Position numbers and translations under genes: made by a program. A stretch of 64,000 nucleotides of DNA. It comes from JANRJY01 sp033763735. GTDB taxonomy: Bacteria; Bacteroidota; Bacteroidia; Cytophagales; UBA9547. The stretch's first letter is position 1. Each line of letters begins with the position of its first letter. This document shows positions 34,346-43,838 of the stretch, piece after piece. Location: assembly GCA_033763735.1 (NCBI GenBank), contig JANRJY010000021.1:1-64000 (forward strand), read 5' to 3'. The notes below the pieces were generated by a model that ran no database searches, was not told the DNA's origin, and saw only the letters and a program-made list of their open reading frames with translations.

Positions 34346-35446
34346 CTAATTAATAAGTTTGCCATTTTGCAACATAAATGTTGTTGGGGCTTGATTGAGT
34401 GTTCTCATTAATTGTAATGACCTTTCTGGTCGGGCATCTGTAATAAATACTTGTCCAAATGTTTGATTATTAATCAATTTTATTAGTTTAAAAATTCTGG
34501 CATCGTCCAATTTGTCAAATATATCGTCCAACAATAATATAGGTTTTGTTTGCTTATGGTGGTACAATATTTCAAAATTTGCCAGTTTCAAAGCTACTAA
34601 AAAAGATTTTTTTTGACCCTGGGAGCCCGTTTTTTTGACAAGATTATTATTTGAATAATAATCAAATTCATCTGTATGGATTCCAATAGTAGTACGTTGC
34701 AATGCTATATCCTTTTGAAGGCATAATTGTAATTGAAGTTCAAAATTTTCGAAACCTGACTTGCTTGAATATTCAATATTAACAATTTCTTTTTCAGACG
34801 TTAAAAAAGAATATGATTTTATAAAATAAGGTAAAAATTCATTTAAAAATGTAATTCTTCTGGTCGAAATACGTGTGTTTTTTTCCGAAAGTATTTTGTT
34901 GTAGGGTTCAATTTGGGCATGGTCTAATTTGTTGTTTTCATAAAATACTTTTAATAAAGCATTTCTTTGTTTGAGAATATGATTGTAAATAATCAAATCT
35001 TCCATATATTCTGAATCAATCTGACACAATATGGTATCAAAAAATTTTCGTCTGATACCACTTACGCCATCTATCATTTCTGAATCATCAGGCGAAATAA
35101 GAACTAATGGAAATTTGCCAATATGCGCACTGAGTTTTGAATATTCGATACCACCATATTTTACAATTTTTTTTTCACCTTGTCGCATAGCACAGGTAAT
35201 TTCATTGTTCTCACCCTGATTACTAAAAATTCCTTTTATTCTGAAAAAGTCAGATCCAAATTTGAACGTGAGATTTTCTCCATTTGAAAATGCACTTTTG
35301 GTCATACCTAAATAATATATGGCATCAAGCAAATTTGTTTTGCCTGCACCATTTTCGCCAAATATACATTGAGTCCCTTCCGAAAAAGTGCAATCAAGTG
35401 ATTCAATATTTTTAAAACTTTGGATTTTGATTTCGGATAAATACAA
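34346..35446 (-). CDS. recF: DNA replication and repair protein RecF
   Basis: RecF is an SMC-like ATPase that helps load RecA at gaps. The Walker A motif G-E-N-G-A-G-K-T-N is near residue 32 of the chosen product, the family S-P-D-D-S-E-M-I-D-G motif is present, and the signature motif and Walker B (P-I-L-L-L-D-D-I-F-D-K-L-D) are near the C-terminus. The chosen start is a TTG at 35446 giving MYLSEIKIQSFKNI, the normal RecF N-terminus (366 residues). An in-frame ATG at 35494 would add 16 residues with no family counterpart. Divergent from pdhA. Confidence 0.9.
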   Translation of the reverse strand: MYLSEIKIQSFKNIESLDCTFSEGTQCIFGENGAGKTNLLDAIYYLGMTKSAFSNGENLTFKFGSDFFRIKGIFSNQGENNEITCAMRQGEKKIVKYGGIEYSKLSAHIGKFPLVLISPDDSEMIDGVSGIRRKFFDTILCQIDSEYMEDLIIYNHILKQRNALLKVFYENNKLDHAQIEPYNKILSEKNTRISTRRITFLNEFLPYFIKSYSFLTSEKEIVNIEYSSKSGFENFELQLQLCLQKDIALQRTTIGIHTDEFDYYSNNNLVKKTGSQGQKKSFLVALKLANFEILYHHKQTKPILLLDDIFDKLDDARIFKLIKLINNQTFGQVFITDARPERSLQLMRTLNQAPTTFMLQNGKLIN

Positions 35447-35509
35447 TCTGCAGAATTTAATGCCTTTAAAATCTAAATTGATTTTAAACCCCAAATTTAC
35501 GCCTCAAAT

Positions 35510-35540
35510 TTTCATTATTAAACAAATACCTTTAATATTG
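35510..35540 (+). promoter_or_regulatory. Candidate pdhA promoter
   Basis: TTTC (35510-35513), exactly 19 bases, then TAATATTG (35533-35540) fits the Bacteroidota -33/-7 arrangement with one mismatch in the -7 box, about 25 bases before the pdhA ATG. Confidence 0.4.
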
Positions 35541-35565
35541 CAGTTCGTTTGTCGACATAATATAA

Positions 35566-36615
35566 ATGGCAACCCTGGAAAAATCAACTTCAAAATCGAA
35601 CGGAAAAGGAGCAGCCTCCGATGCCGCCAAAAAGTTTAATAAAGAAACATACATGTTTTGGTACGAAAACATGGAGTTAATGCGCAAATTTGAAGAAAAG
35701 GCAGGTCAACTTTATGGACAACAAAAAATAAAAGGTTTTTGTCATTTGTATATTGGTCAGGAAGCTTGTGCAGCCGGTGCAGTATCTGCCTTAAAAAAAG
35801 GCGACAAATACCTTACTTCATATCGCGATCATGCCATACCATTTGCTTTAGGTACAGATCCTAAATTAGTTATGGCAGAACTTTTTGCTAAGTCAACCGG
35901 TATTTCGAAAGGGAAAGGCGGTTCAATGCATATATTTGATAAAGAACATGGTTTTATGGGTGGACATGGAATTGTAGGCGGACAAATACCACTCGGGGCA
36001 GGAATTGCTTTCGCTGAAAAATATAATAATACAGGTAATGTATGTGTTTGTTATATGGGCGATGGTGCGGTACGTCAAGGTTCATTTCACGAAACATTGA
36101 ATATGGCAATGCTTTGGAAATTGCCAGTGATTTTTGTAATTGAAAATAATGGATACGCAATGGGTACTTCTGTTGAACGTACTTCTAACGTAAGAGAACT
36201 TTATACATTAGGGGAAGCGTATGATATGCCTTCTGAACCTGTTGACGGAATGCGATGTGAAGATGTTCATATTGCAGTTGCAAAGGCGGCTGAAAGAGCA
36301 AGGAAAGGCGAAGGACCAACGTTATTGGAATTTAGAACTTATCGTTACAGAGGGCATTCCATGTCAGATCCTGCCAAGTACAGGAGTAAAGAAGAAGTTG
36401 AATCATACAAAAAACAAGATCCAATAGAGCAAGTAAAAGAAACTATTCTTAAAAATAAATACGCTACTGAGGCAGAATTGGAAGCAATTGTTGAGAAAGT
36501 AAATATTAAAGTAAAAGAATCCGTGGATTTTGCTGAAGTATCACCATATCCGGATGCTTCAGATGCATATAAAGATGTATATGTACAAACAGATTATCCA
36601 TATATAATGGAGTAA
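35566..36615 (+). CDS. pdhA: Pyruvate dehydrogenase E1 component, alpha subunit
   Basis: The 349-residue product has the thiamine-diphosphate motif G-D-G-A-V-R-Q-G-S-F-H-E-T-L-N-M-A near residue 165, ending E-N-N. Also present are the phosphorylation-loop region Y-R-Y-R-G-H-S-M-S-D-P and the heterotetramer-type opening E-N-M-E-L-M-R-K-F-E-E-K. It decarboxylates pyruvate and passes the acetyl group to lipoyl-E2. The beta subunit and E2 are not adjacent in this window. The Ser/Lys-rich ~20-residue N-terminal leader is a normal variable region. Confidence 0.94.
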   Translation: MATLEKSTSKSNGKGAASDAAKKFNKETYMFWYENMELMRKFEEKAGQLYGQQKIKGFCHLYIGQEACAAGAVSALKKGDKYLTSYRDHAIPFALGTDPKLVMAELFAKSTGISKGKGGSMHIFDKEHGFMGGHGIVGGQIPLGAGIAFAEKYNNTGNVCVCYMGDGAVRQGSFHETLNMAMLWKLPVIFVIENNGYAMGTSVERTSNVRELYTLGEAYDMPSEPVDGMRCEDVHIAVAKAAERARKGEGPTLLEFRTYRYRGHSMSDPAKYRSKEEVESYKKQDPIEQVKETILKNKYATEAELEAIVEKVNIKVKESVDFAEVSPYPDASDAYKDVYVQTDYPYIME

Positions 36616-36648
36616 AAATTTAAAAAAGAAGAATTATTACAATTACAA

Positions 36649-37353
36649 ATGGCAAAGAAGGAAAGTAAGTTAGAGGAACTTTTAGAACAACCTGAACAAA
36701 TCATTGACGATATTCAGGAAGGTAAATTTTTGGAGTTTTTTAATGCGTACCGAAATATTATTATATATGTTGGAGGTGGTATTTTAACAGTTGTTTTAGG
36801 ATTTGTATTGTTCAAATATTGGACTACCTCCCAAAACGAGGAAGCCCAAAATACCATGTTTCAGGCGGTATACTATTTTGAGTCTGATTCATTAAATAAA
36901 GCTTTGAATGGAGATGGTAATAATCCCGGAATGGTGGACATTATCAGCGATTATCCTTTTACAAAGGCAGCAAATATGGCTAATTTTTATGCTGGCGTAA
37001 TTTGTTTAAAACAAGGCAAATATGATGAGGCTATTGATTATTTGAAAAGTTTTGGAGCTTCAGATTTGCTAATACAAGCACGAGCTTATTCATTAATTGG
37101 AGATGCCTACATGGAGCTTAAACAATATGACGATGCCATTTCTTATTATAAAAAGGCCTCAGAATACAAACCAACCAAACAATTTACTCCGGATTATTTG
37201 ATGAAACTTGGCTTGGCTTACGAGTTGAATAGTAACTTTGAAGAAGCAGCAAAGGCATATAATGATATTATCGAAAAATTTCCTAATAGCATGAAATTGA
37301 ACGATGCTAAAAAACTTAAAGCAATGAATGAAGCCAAAGTGGCTTCAAATTAA
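36649..37353 (+). CDS. Membrane-anchored tetratricopeptide repeat protein (YfgM-like)
   Basis: The 234-residue product has one membrane span near residues 35-55 (I-I-I-Y-V-G-G-G-I-L-T-V-V-L-G-F-V-L-F) and three or four TPR-type helical pairs after it (A-G-V-I-C-L-K-Q-G-K-Y-D-E-A-I-D-Y-L; L-I-G-D-A-Y-M-E-L-K-Q-Y-D-D-A-I-S-Y-Y). The layout resembles YfgM-type periplasmic TPR proteins associated with protein export. It follows pdhA by 33 bases and may be cotranscribed. Precise partners are unknown. Confidence 0.8.
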   Translation: MAKKESKLEELLEQPEQIIDDIQEGKFLEFFNAYRNIIIYVGGGILTVVLGFVLFKYWTTSQNEEAQNTMFQAVYYFESDSLNKALNGDGNNPGMVDIISDYPFTKAANMANFYAGVICLKQGKYDEAIDYLKSFGASDLLIQARAYSLIGDAYMELKQYDDAISYYKKASEYKPTKQFTPDYLMKLGLAYELNSNFEEAAKAYNDIIEKFPNSMKLNDAKKLKAMNEAKVASN

Positions 37354-37377
37354 TTGATTAACCCTCATGCACGTTTC

Positions 37378-37776
37378 ATGCGTAGCGTTTTTTATTACAG
37401 GCTTATTTTTATGGTTGCAGCTTGTATGCTACACGCTTGTATGCCTAATCAATATAGTACTAAGCCCAAACCAATTACTATTAGTAGTTCAAAACTAAAG
37501 CAAATTCAAAGACTTCATAAAACTAAAAACAGAGAAGCAATTCGAGTGTATGACAGCAGAATAGTTCGTTGGGATATAATTAATAGAAATAAAGTAAGGG
37601 GTCGCAGACCAATGGAACGTAAAAATTATATTAATGCCAGTATGAAAAATCGTAAAGCACAATATCGAGCTTACGTAAAGAAAAAGAAATCCAATAAAAA
37701 CTATGAATTTTATCGTGAATCGATAAAACAAAATGAATTGGCAGAGAAAACCAGTTTTTCTATTTACGACAAATAA
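37378..37776 (+). CDS. Small, very basic putative lipoprotein
   Basis: From the ATG at 37378 the product has 132 residues, with a signal peptide ending in the lipobox L-H-A-C (Cys near residue 21). An in-frame TTG at 37354 would add eight residues. The mature part is extremely rich in Lys and Arg (for example K-K-K-K-S-N-K-N), unusual for a lipoprotein, and could bind nucleic acid, peptidoglycan or anionic polysaccharide. No domain is recognised. The preceding TPR gene ends one base before the TTG. Confidence 0.6.
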   Translation: MRSVFYYRLIFMVAACMLHACMPNQYSTKPKPITISSSKLKQIQRLHKTKNREAIRVYDSRIVRWDIINRNKVRGRRPMERKNYINASMKNRKAQYRAYVKKKKSNKNYEFYRESIKQNELAEKTSFSIYDK

Positions 37777-37779
37777 AAA

Positions 37780-38607
37780 TTGGACTTCAAACAGGTGTTT
37801 CGCTTAATAATTTTAATTTTTTCTGCATTTATTATTTTTTCATGTCAAAAAACAACAGAGTTGGTACCGGTTTTGGGATGGAACAATGTTTACCCATATT
37901 TGAACACCTCAACCACCGGAGTGGCATCAACCACTGGGTTTAATAAGTCATTAATAAATTCAATTGATACAAAATTAAAAAGCTATCTGGATTCAATGCC
38001 TATTCCGGCAACATTATCGACAGATTCATTGAGTTTAATTAATCAATCATTGTTCGTAGTTCAAAGAAATGGCACAGACGCAACACCTTTTACAGGATTA
38101 ATGACTGGAAGCCCGTTTTCGTCTATATCCTTGAATTTATTGCAAATGATCACTCTAAAAAACAAACCATTCGCAGAGATTAGTGCAAGTGATAGTATTT
38201 TTGCTTGGTTTCCAATGAGTACAAACTATATTAATACTGATGGGTCAATGGAAGATATATCACTAAGGTTGGATAGTGCCTTAGTGAAATCGCTTTCTCA
38301 AACATTGATTTTTTTTCCGGATGGTTATTATATATTCGTGAACAATTTGGATCAAAACCTAAATTCCTTTGGCATATATCAAATTGCTGTAAATGGTGAT
38401 GGGTTACCACAAGGTATAATTTATAAATCACAAAAATCCGGTAAAAAATTTACAAATCCTCCAATAAACAAACCTCCTTATTCTCAAAGGTGGCAAGGGT
38501 TTGGAATTTGGGGATTAGCTCCTAGCAGATTTTACCCTGCCGTGCTAATTAATACCCGACCCGCAATTGATGCAGTTGTACTAACTATGAAGCCAATTGG
38601 TTTTTAA
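37780..38607 (+). CDS. Putative lipoprotein of unknown function
   Basis: The 275-residue product starts with TTG at 37780, just after the previous stop codon. Its N-terminus has a hydrophobic stretch ending in the lipobox I-F-S-C (Cys near residue 22). The remainder is beta-rich, with an interior region reading S-L-R-L-D-S-A-L-V-K-S-L-S-Q-T-L-I-F-F-P-D-G-Y-Y. I do not recognise a family. The last 4 bases overlap the convergent murI gene. Confidence 0.6.
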   Translation: MDFKQVFRLIILIFSAFIIFSCQKTTELVPVLGWNNVYPYLNTSTTGVASTTGFNKSLINSIDTKLKSYLDSMPIPATLSTDSLSLINQSLFVVQRNGTDATPFTGLMTGSPFSSISLNLLQMITLKNKPFAEISASDSIFAWFPMSTNYINTDGSMEDISLRLDSALVKSLSQTLIFFPDGYYIFVNNLDQNLNSFGIYQIAVNGDGLPQGIIYKSQKSGKKFTNPPINKPPYSQRWQGFGIWGLAPSRFYPAVLINTRPAIDAVVLTMKPIGF

Positions 38608-39410
38608 CTCCATAATGGAAAATGTATTAGCTTTATTTTATCACCAAAAAACATTTTTGCAGTAGCTTCAAATGATTGTGTAAAATCAGAAACATAAAAT
38701 ACACTATCTGACTTTTTAGTATTGCTCAATAAATTTTCTTTATTAAGAATTGATTTAAGTTTATCGGAAACTATATCCGTTGAGTCATATAGTTTTATAG
38801 AATGATTGTAATAGGCATTTATTTCTTCTTTTATCATTACATAATGCGTGCAACCTAAAATAAGTGCATCAATATTATTTAATATTTCATTTTGCAAATA
38901 ATTGTTAATCAGAGTGTTACTGATATTATGATTAAAAAACCCTTCTTCAATCATAGGTGCAAGTAAAGGAGTAGCCAATGCTGAATAAATCAAATTAGGT
39001 TTTCTTCGATGAAGTTTTTCCTGATATACACCGGAAGCTATGGTCGCTTTAGTTGCAATCAACCCTACATTTTTTATGTCATCATCATGTGTGATAGCTT
39101 CAATTATTGGGTCAATTACACTAATCACAGGGAGTTGACCCTTATACTTGTCCCTTATAATTTCATAGGACATACTAGAAGCCGAATTACAAGCAATAAC
39201 TATTGCTTTGCAACCATGTTCAATAAGAAATTCAGCAATTTTTTCGGAATAACTGATTATAGCTTGTTTTGATTTTTCACCGTATGGTAAATGTGCTGTG
39301 TCACCAAAATATATAAGTTGTTCGTTTGGCAAAGCCTGAGCTATAGAACGGGCTACTGTAAGCCCACCTATGCCACTATCGAATATTCCTATGGGTTGGT
39401 TGTTATGCAC
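38604..39410 (-). CDS. murI: Glutamate racemase
   Basis: The 268-residue product has the substrate-binding F-D11-S-G-I-G-G-L loop, P-Y-G-E, and the two catalytic cysteines C74 (I-A-C-N-S-A-S) and C187 (L-G-C-T-H-Y), with H189 following. It makes D-glutamate for peptidoglycan in the cytosol. It is convergent with the lipoprotein gene (4-base overlap) and 36 bases downstream of the dehydrogenase operon start region on the other side. Confidence 0.96.
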   Translation of the reverse strand: MHNNQPIGIFDSGIGGLTVARSIAQALPNEQLIYFGDTAHLPYGEKSKQAIISYSEKIAEFLIEHGCKAIVIACNSASSMSYEIIRDKYKGQLPVISVIDPIIEAITHDDDIKNVGLIATKATIASGVYQEKLHRRKPNLIYSALATPLLAPMIEEGFFNHNISNTLINNYLQNEILNNIDALILGCTHYVMIKEEINAYYNHSIKLYDSTDIVSDKLKSILNKENLLSNTKKSDSVFYVSDFTQSFEATAKMFFGDKIKLIHFPLWS

Positions 39411-39446
39411 AAATAAATTTGGTGCAAGGATAATTGCAATTTTATC

Positions 39447-42400
39447 TTATTCCAAAATTAATCTTTGATGAAATGCAGCACCTGGGGTTCCAATTGTTAA
39501 GATGTAATATCCTTTGGCAACATTTGAAAGATCTATTTCTTTTTTGCCATTATAATTTTTTATAGAAGAATAATAAGGAATATCTCCTTTTTGATTCATA
39601 ATGCTTAACTCAATGTCTCCTCTGATTAAATCACTTAAAAGAAAGAATTTACCGCTTGTTGGGTTAGGGAAAATAACAACAAATGGTAATATTTGGTTTG
39701 AATTTGAATTAATATTTAAAGTACTAATATTAATGGGGATATTAATAGTAGTAGATACTAAATTGTTGTCTGATGAAATTGCCTTAATTTTAATAATATC
39801 AATACTATTATTAACCGCAATTATTTCTAATTGATTCCCTGATAAAGTAGTTGTTTTTATTGAAGAAGCTCCTTGTATAATTTCCCAAACTATATCTTTG
39901 TTTGTTGCATTTGATGGAGTAATTATTCCAGTCAAAGTAATAGTTTTATTATTATCATTTATTTCAGTGGAATTAGCTACTTGGATATTTAACCCTTGAG
40001 AGGGTATTTTACTTTCGACATTTACATTTAAAGTTGTATAAACAGAGGGTAAATAAGTTGAGATTGCTTTCACTTGAACAATTTGATTGCTTTCTATATT
40101 ACTACAGGTCACAATTAAATTATTACCTATTGTAGTTTGCGAAGTAACATTAATTCCAGTAGTCGATACTTGCCAAATGAAGTTTAAATCTACTGCATTA
40201 GAAGGGGTTGGAATTCCAATAAATGTAATGACATTAGTTGTTAAATTAAATACGGTAGCTGTTGATGATATTTGTATGTTTTGAATAGTGATGTTGTTAT
40301 AAATAGGGATGTTTATTATTCCAATTATTGTATTTATATCAGAAGAAATAGCTTTTACCTGAACTGTTTGATTATTTGCAATTCCATCAAATGTAATTAT
40401 GAGAATATTATTAGCCCCAACTTGTTGTGATACATTTACCCCAGTTGTTGAAATTTGCCAAGTAAAATTTTTATTACTTGCGTTTCCAGGTAATATAGTT
40501 CCTGTAACCGTAATTATTTTTAAATCTGTATTAAAAGATGCACTTGAAGCAGACAATCCAATACTTTGAACATCAATTTTGTTTGAAACTTTTAAATTAA
40601 TTGTGGAAACCACAGAATTAACTGATAATGATGTTGCTGTTACTATTATATTTTGATTATTTGCTATTCCTATACATGTAATAATCAGATTATTCCCAGG
40701 GAATGTGTTGTACAAAAATGTTACGCCAGTGGATGAAATCATCCAACTTAAATTTTTATTTGTTGTGTTAGTTGGCAGCACATTACCATTAACTGTAATT
40801 ACATTAATATTTGGACTAAAGGTTGTTGTATTGGCGCTTAAAGAAATAGTTTGAGGGGCAATAGTTTGACCCGAAATATTTATTTGAATATTTTTTTGGA
40901 GCAAAAGATTACCAATAACAAAACCTGATATAGTTACAGTCCCATCACTTCCAAGTGATGAAACGAGTCCATTTGATGAAACAGTAACAACCACTCCATT
41001 TGATTGTTTAATAATTTCCCATCCAAAACCTTGATTAAATCCTGTGCACCCATTTGTACTTGGAGATAACTGAACAGAACCACCATATGTATTGATTGAA
41101 GGGGTTAATGTGCCTCCTGGTCCTGTAATGCTTATGGAAGTAGTTGGTGTTTGTCCAGAAATGGTCACAAGTGCGAATGATTTGATTGAAAAATCTGATG
41201 AAGCAATGGCTGTAACAGTTACAACACCATTGTCAATTGCAGTTAAAAGACCGTTATTATTAATAGTAGCAATATTAGAGGGACTTGTTGACCATAAAAT
41301 ACTAGGGATACTTGCGTTGGAAGGAGATACTGCTCCTCCCATTAGAAGAGTTCCTCCACAAGAACTTATATTTAATGAACTTGTGGTGATGTTAATAGAG
41401 GTGACTGAGTTAGGCTGATAGGAAATTCTATATAATCCTGTTGATCCTGCATTAAGACTTCTAGTAATATAGTACATTTGTCCGTCAGGACCTACTTCTA
41501 GGAATAATGCTCCAATACCTGAATTGGCATTTCCAATATTATTAGCTAAGCCAGTTGCAAAGTTTTGTACAGTGTTTCCATTATCTACATCTATTGTATT
41601 TATGTAACCATTACAAAAGTCCATATAAAAATATTTGTTATTATACATAGATGGCCAGTTAGAACCAGAAACTGAACTATAAAATATCCCTCCGGTTATT
41701 GCACAACCAACTGTGGTTCCCGTTTTGATATTACATCCTGATGTAGGATTAGTGCAGTGTTGATACATATATATTGGATTTACAAAATTCGAACTGGAAG
41801 TTGTTCCTTCTACTGAAGGCCATCCAAAATGTTTGCCACCACTAGGAGTGACTTTACTTATTTCTTCTCTAGCACTTGCATTGCTTGACCCAACGTCATT
41901 TACATATATATCGCTAGTGCCTGGGCGAAAATGCATAGTAAAAGGATTTCTGAATCCACGTGCATAAAAATATTTTTGTGGACCAAAAGTAGGTGAAGGT
42001 GATGAATAGAAAGGGTTGTCTGATGGAGCAGAACCATCTTTGTTTATTCTTAATATTTTTCCGAAATAACTGTTCCAGTTATCTGCCCATTGATAAGAAA
42101 TACAGCCTGAAGAAACCCCTTGACATGAATTACATGACCAATCACAAGAAGTACTTGTTGGAGTAAAACAAGGGCACCATAAATCACCTTCTCCTGTTAC
42201 TAAATATAGTTTTCCGTCAGGACCAAATTGCATTTGACCACCATCATGATTTACATTAATTACACTCCCAGGTGTGATGTCCATGTCTAAGATTGTTTTT
42301 TTGCTTCCCGGTAAAACCAAATTTCCATTCATGGTATAACGAGCAATTTTATGTCGAATGGTATTGTTGAGAGTTAGTTGAACACCATTATAAAAATTAT

Positions 42401-42737
42401 ATCTGACATTAATAGTGTAGTAACAGTAAATATATCCATTAGTATTGAAATCCGGATCAACAGCAATACCTAGAAATCCTTTTTCGTTACCCCAGAAAAT
42501 ACTGTCTGTAAGTGTAAGTGCAGGTGTTGTAATCAAAGTTCCATTTTGTACAACGTACATGTATCCATCTTGTCGAGCCAGCAATATCCGTCCATCAGGA
42601 GTAAAAGCCATAGATACCGGATTTTGCAAAGTTGCTACTTGTTCTAATTTGAATCCTTGTGGCAAAGATTGTGCACATAAATTGAATACGAATAAAGAAA
42701 AACTTATGACTACTATTTTAAACATATTTAGCTTCAT
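39447..42737 (-). CDS. Secreted PQQ-type sugar dehydrogenase-like beta-propeller with BIG2 repeats and T9SS domain
   Basis: The 1096-residue product starts with a signal peptide (ending L-C-A-Q-S). Residues ~25-440 are a glucose/sorbosone dehydrogenase-type propeller: L-x-x-P-V-S-M-A-F-T-P-D-G-R, N-V-N-H-D-G-G-Q-M-Q-F-G-P-D-G with the family catalytic histidine, and G-F-R-N-P-F-T-M-H-F. About six BIG2-like modules follow, then a T9SS sorting domain (I-F-P-N-P-T-S-G). Many such propellers need pyrroloquinoline quinone and oxidise sugars, but activity is not assured for Bacteroidota homologs. A double-cysteine segment near residue 195-210 (C-P-C-F, C-D-W-S-C-N-S-C) is unusual. Its start overlaps the upstream gene by 4 bases. 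Confidence 0.82.
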   Translation of the reverse strand: MKLNMFKIVVISFSLFVFNLCAQSLPQGFKLEQVATLQNPVSMAFTPDGRILLARQDGYMYVVQNGTLITTPALTLTDSIFWGNEKGFLGIAVDPDFNTNGYIYCYYTINVRYNFYNGVQLTLNNTIRHKIARYTMNGNLVLPGSKKTILDMDITPGSVINVNHDGGQMQFGPDGKLYLVTGEGDLWCPCFTPTSTSCDWSCNSCQGVSSGCISYQWADNWNSYFGKILRINKDGSAPSDNPFYSSPSPTFGPQKYFYARGFRNPFTMHFRPGTSDIYVNDVGSSNASAREEISKVTPSGGKHFGWPSVEGTTSSSNFVNPIYMYQHCTNPTSGCNIKTGTTVGCAITGGIFYSSVSGSNWPSMYNNKYFYMDFCNGYINTIDVDNGNTVQNFATGLANNIGNANSGIGALFLEVGPDGQMYYITRSLNAGSTGLYRISYQPNSVTSINITTSSLNISSCGGTLLMGGAVSPSNASIPSILWSTSPSNIATINNNGLLTAIDNGVVTVTAIASSDFSIKSFALVTISGQTPTTSISITGPGGTLTPSINTYGGSVQLSPSTNGCTGFNQGFGWEIIKQSNGVVVTVSSNGLVSSLGSDGTVTISGFVIGNLLLQKNIQINISGQTIAPQTISLSANTTTFSPNINVITVNGNVLPTNTTNKNLSWMISSTGVTFLYNTFPGNNLIITCIGIANNQNIIVTATSLSVNSVVSTINLKVSNKIDVQSIGLSASSASFNTDLKIITVTGTILPGNASNKNFTWQISTTGVNVSQQVGANNILIITFDGIANNQTVQVKAISSDINTIIGIINIPIYNNITIQNIQISSTATVFNLTTNVITFIGIPTPSNAVDLNFIWQVSTTGINVTSQTTIGNNLIVTCSNIESNQIVQVKAISTYLPSVYTTLNVNVESKIPSQGLNIQVANSTEINDNNKTITLTGIITPSNATNKDIVWEIIQGASSIKTTTLSGNQLEIIAVNNSIDIIKIKAISSDNNLVSTTINIPINISTLNINSNSNQILPFVVIFPNPTSGKFFLLSDLIRGDIELSIMNQKGDIPYYSSIKNYNGKKEIDLSNVAKGYYILTIGTPGAAFHQRLILE

Positions 42738-43747
42738 GGGGAATGTTTGATTAATTTTTGATGGATAAATTGACCATTTTTTAAAAGTAATTTAATGTAG
42801 TACAATCCTGCAGGTAATTCTTTCAAAATGATTTTTGATTCTGGATTTACTATATTCAAAATGGTTTTACCTTCAATATTGATGATTAATATTTGCTTGA
42901 TTTCAATAAATGTTGACATGTCAAATTCTACAAAATCAATAAATGGATTAGGTGAAATTTTAAAATTAGTATTATTTTTAAATTCCTCGCTGTATCCAGT
43001 GATAGTTTGGTTGGTTCCTGTATTTGTACCTGTAGTTGTTTGGTTGGTTCCTGTATTTGTACCTGTAGTTGTTTGATTGGTTCCAGTGTTAGTACCTGTA
43101 GTTGTTTGATTGGTTCCACTCGAGGTTTGAGGACCTAAAAACTCAATTGTAAACGTTGTATCATTTTTTGGAGTATAAAATACTTGACCTGGAAATGTAC
43201 TACCAAAAGACCATTTGGAAAATCTGTATTCTACACCACTTAAGGTTTGCACGGATTGAAATGATATGGGTAAAACACCATTTTCTACTTCAGAAATCGA
43301 AAAGTCAGAAGTAAAACCAGTTCCAAATAATTTGATGGTTAATCCTGAAGGTATGGTTTTAAATGTGACTTTTGATGTATCCGGCAACGCGTCATAAAAA
43401 GTTGTATCAAATGGTTTTCGTATTCCATAGGGAGTAATTAGTTCTACTCTATAAAACACTTTGGAAGTAAATTCACCCTTTTGCGGTAATTCAAACAAAA
43501 ACACAGAGTCGTTTGTTAAAGAGGCAAGGTTATCATGCCAATGTTCTTCATGTCTATAATGAGCTCTCCAAATAAAATTATTCTTTTTAACCACATTTCC
43601 GGAGGAGTCTTTTGCTATTCCACAAAAAGTCAAAGTCGTGCCTAAATTGTATTTTAACCCAATTGAGGGTCCTGTTATTGTTCCCGTAAATCCGTTTACA
43701 AATTGTATAGTAATTAAAAATATAAATGCCAGTAATTTTATACTCAC
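42734..43747 (-). CDS. Secreted companion protein of the sugar dehydrogenase, T9SS cargo
   Basis: The 337-residue product has a signal peptide (ending V-N-G-F) and a domain with the motif C-G-I-A-K-D-S-S-G...F-I-W-R-A-H-Y-R-H-E-E-H-W-H-D. This module is commonly found inside or after the propeller of larger sugar dehydrogenase-like proteins. A beta-sandwich region, a Thr-Gly-Asn linker of three to four 11-residue units and a T9SS sorting domain (I-S-P-N-P-F-I-D) follow. It is the first gene of a two-gene operon; its stop overlaps the dehydrogenase start (ATGA). It probably works with the dehydrogenase outside the cell. Confidence 0.7.
   Translation of the reverse strand: MSIKLLAFIFLITIQFVNGFTGTITGPSIGLKYNLGTTLTFCGIAKDSSGNVVKKNNFIWRAHYRHEEHWHDNLASLTNDSVFLFELPQKGEFTSKVFYRVELITPYGIRKPFDTTFYDALPDTSKVTFKTIPSGLTIKLFGTGFTSDFSISEVENGVLPISFQSVQTLSGVEYRFSKWSFGSTFPGQVFYTPKNDTTFTIEFLGPQTSSGTNQTTTGTNTGTNQTTTGTNTGTNQTTTGTNTGTNQTITGYSEEFKNNTNFKISPNPFIDFVEFDMSTFIEIKQILIINIEGKTILNIVNPESKIILKELPAGLYYIKLLLKNGQFIHQKLIKHSP
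42995..43118 (-). repeat. 33-base tandem repeat encoding the linker N-Q-T-T-T-G-T-N-T-G-T
   Basis: Three nearly identical 33-base units plus a partial one, in frame. They form the spacer before the sorting domain, and copy number may vary by slippage. Confidence 0.85.
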
Positions 43748-43780
43748 TTAGAATAGTCCAATTTTATATTTGAAAGTTTA

Positions 43781-43788
43781 CAAAGATA
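43781..43788 (-). promoter_or_regulatory. Candidate -7 element of the dehydrogenase operon
   Basis: The minus strand reads TATCTTTG, an exact TAnnTTTG match, 33 bases before the start at 43747. A TTTT sits 19 bases further upstream at the -33 position. Confidence 0.45.
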
Positions 43789-43838
43789 TGATTAAGGAGG
43801 CACTAAAAAAATATTTATATGAAAATTTGAATCAATTA

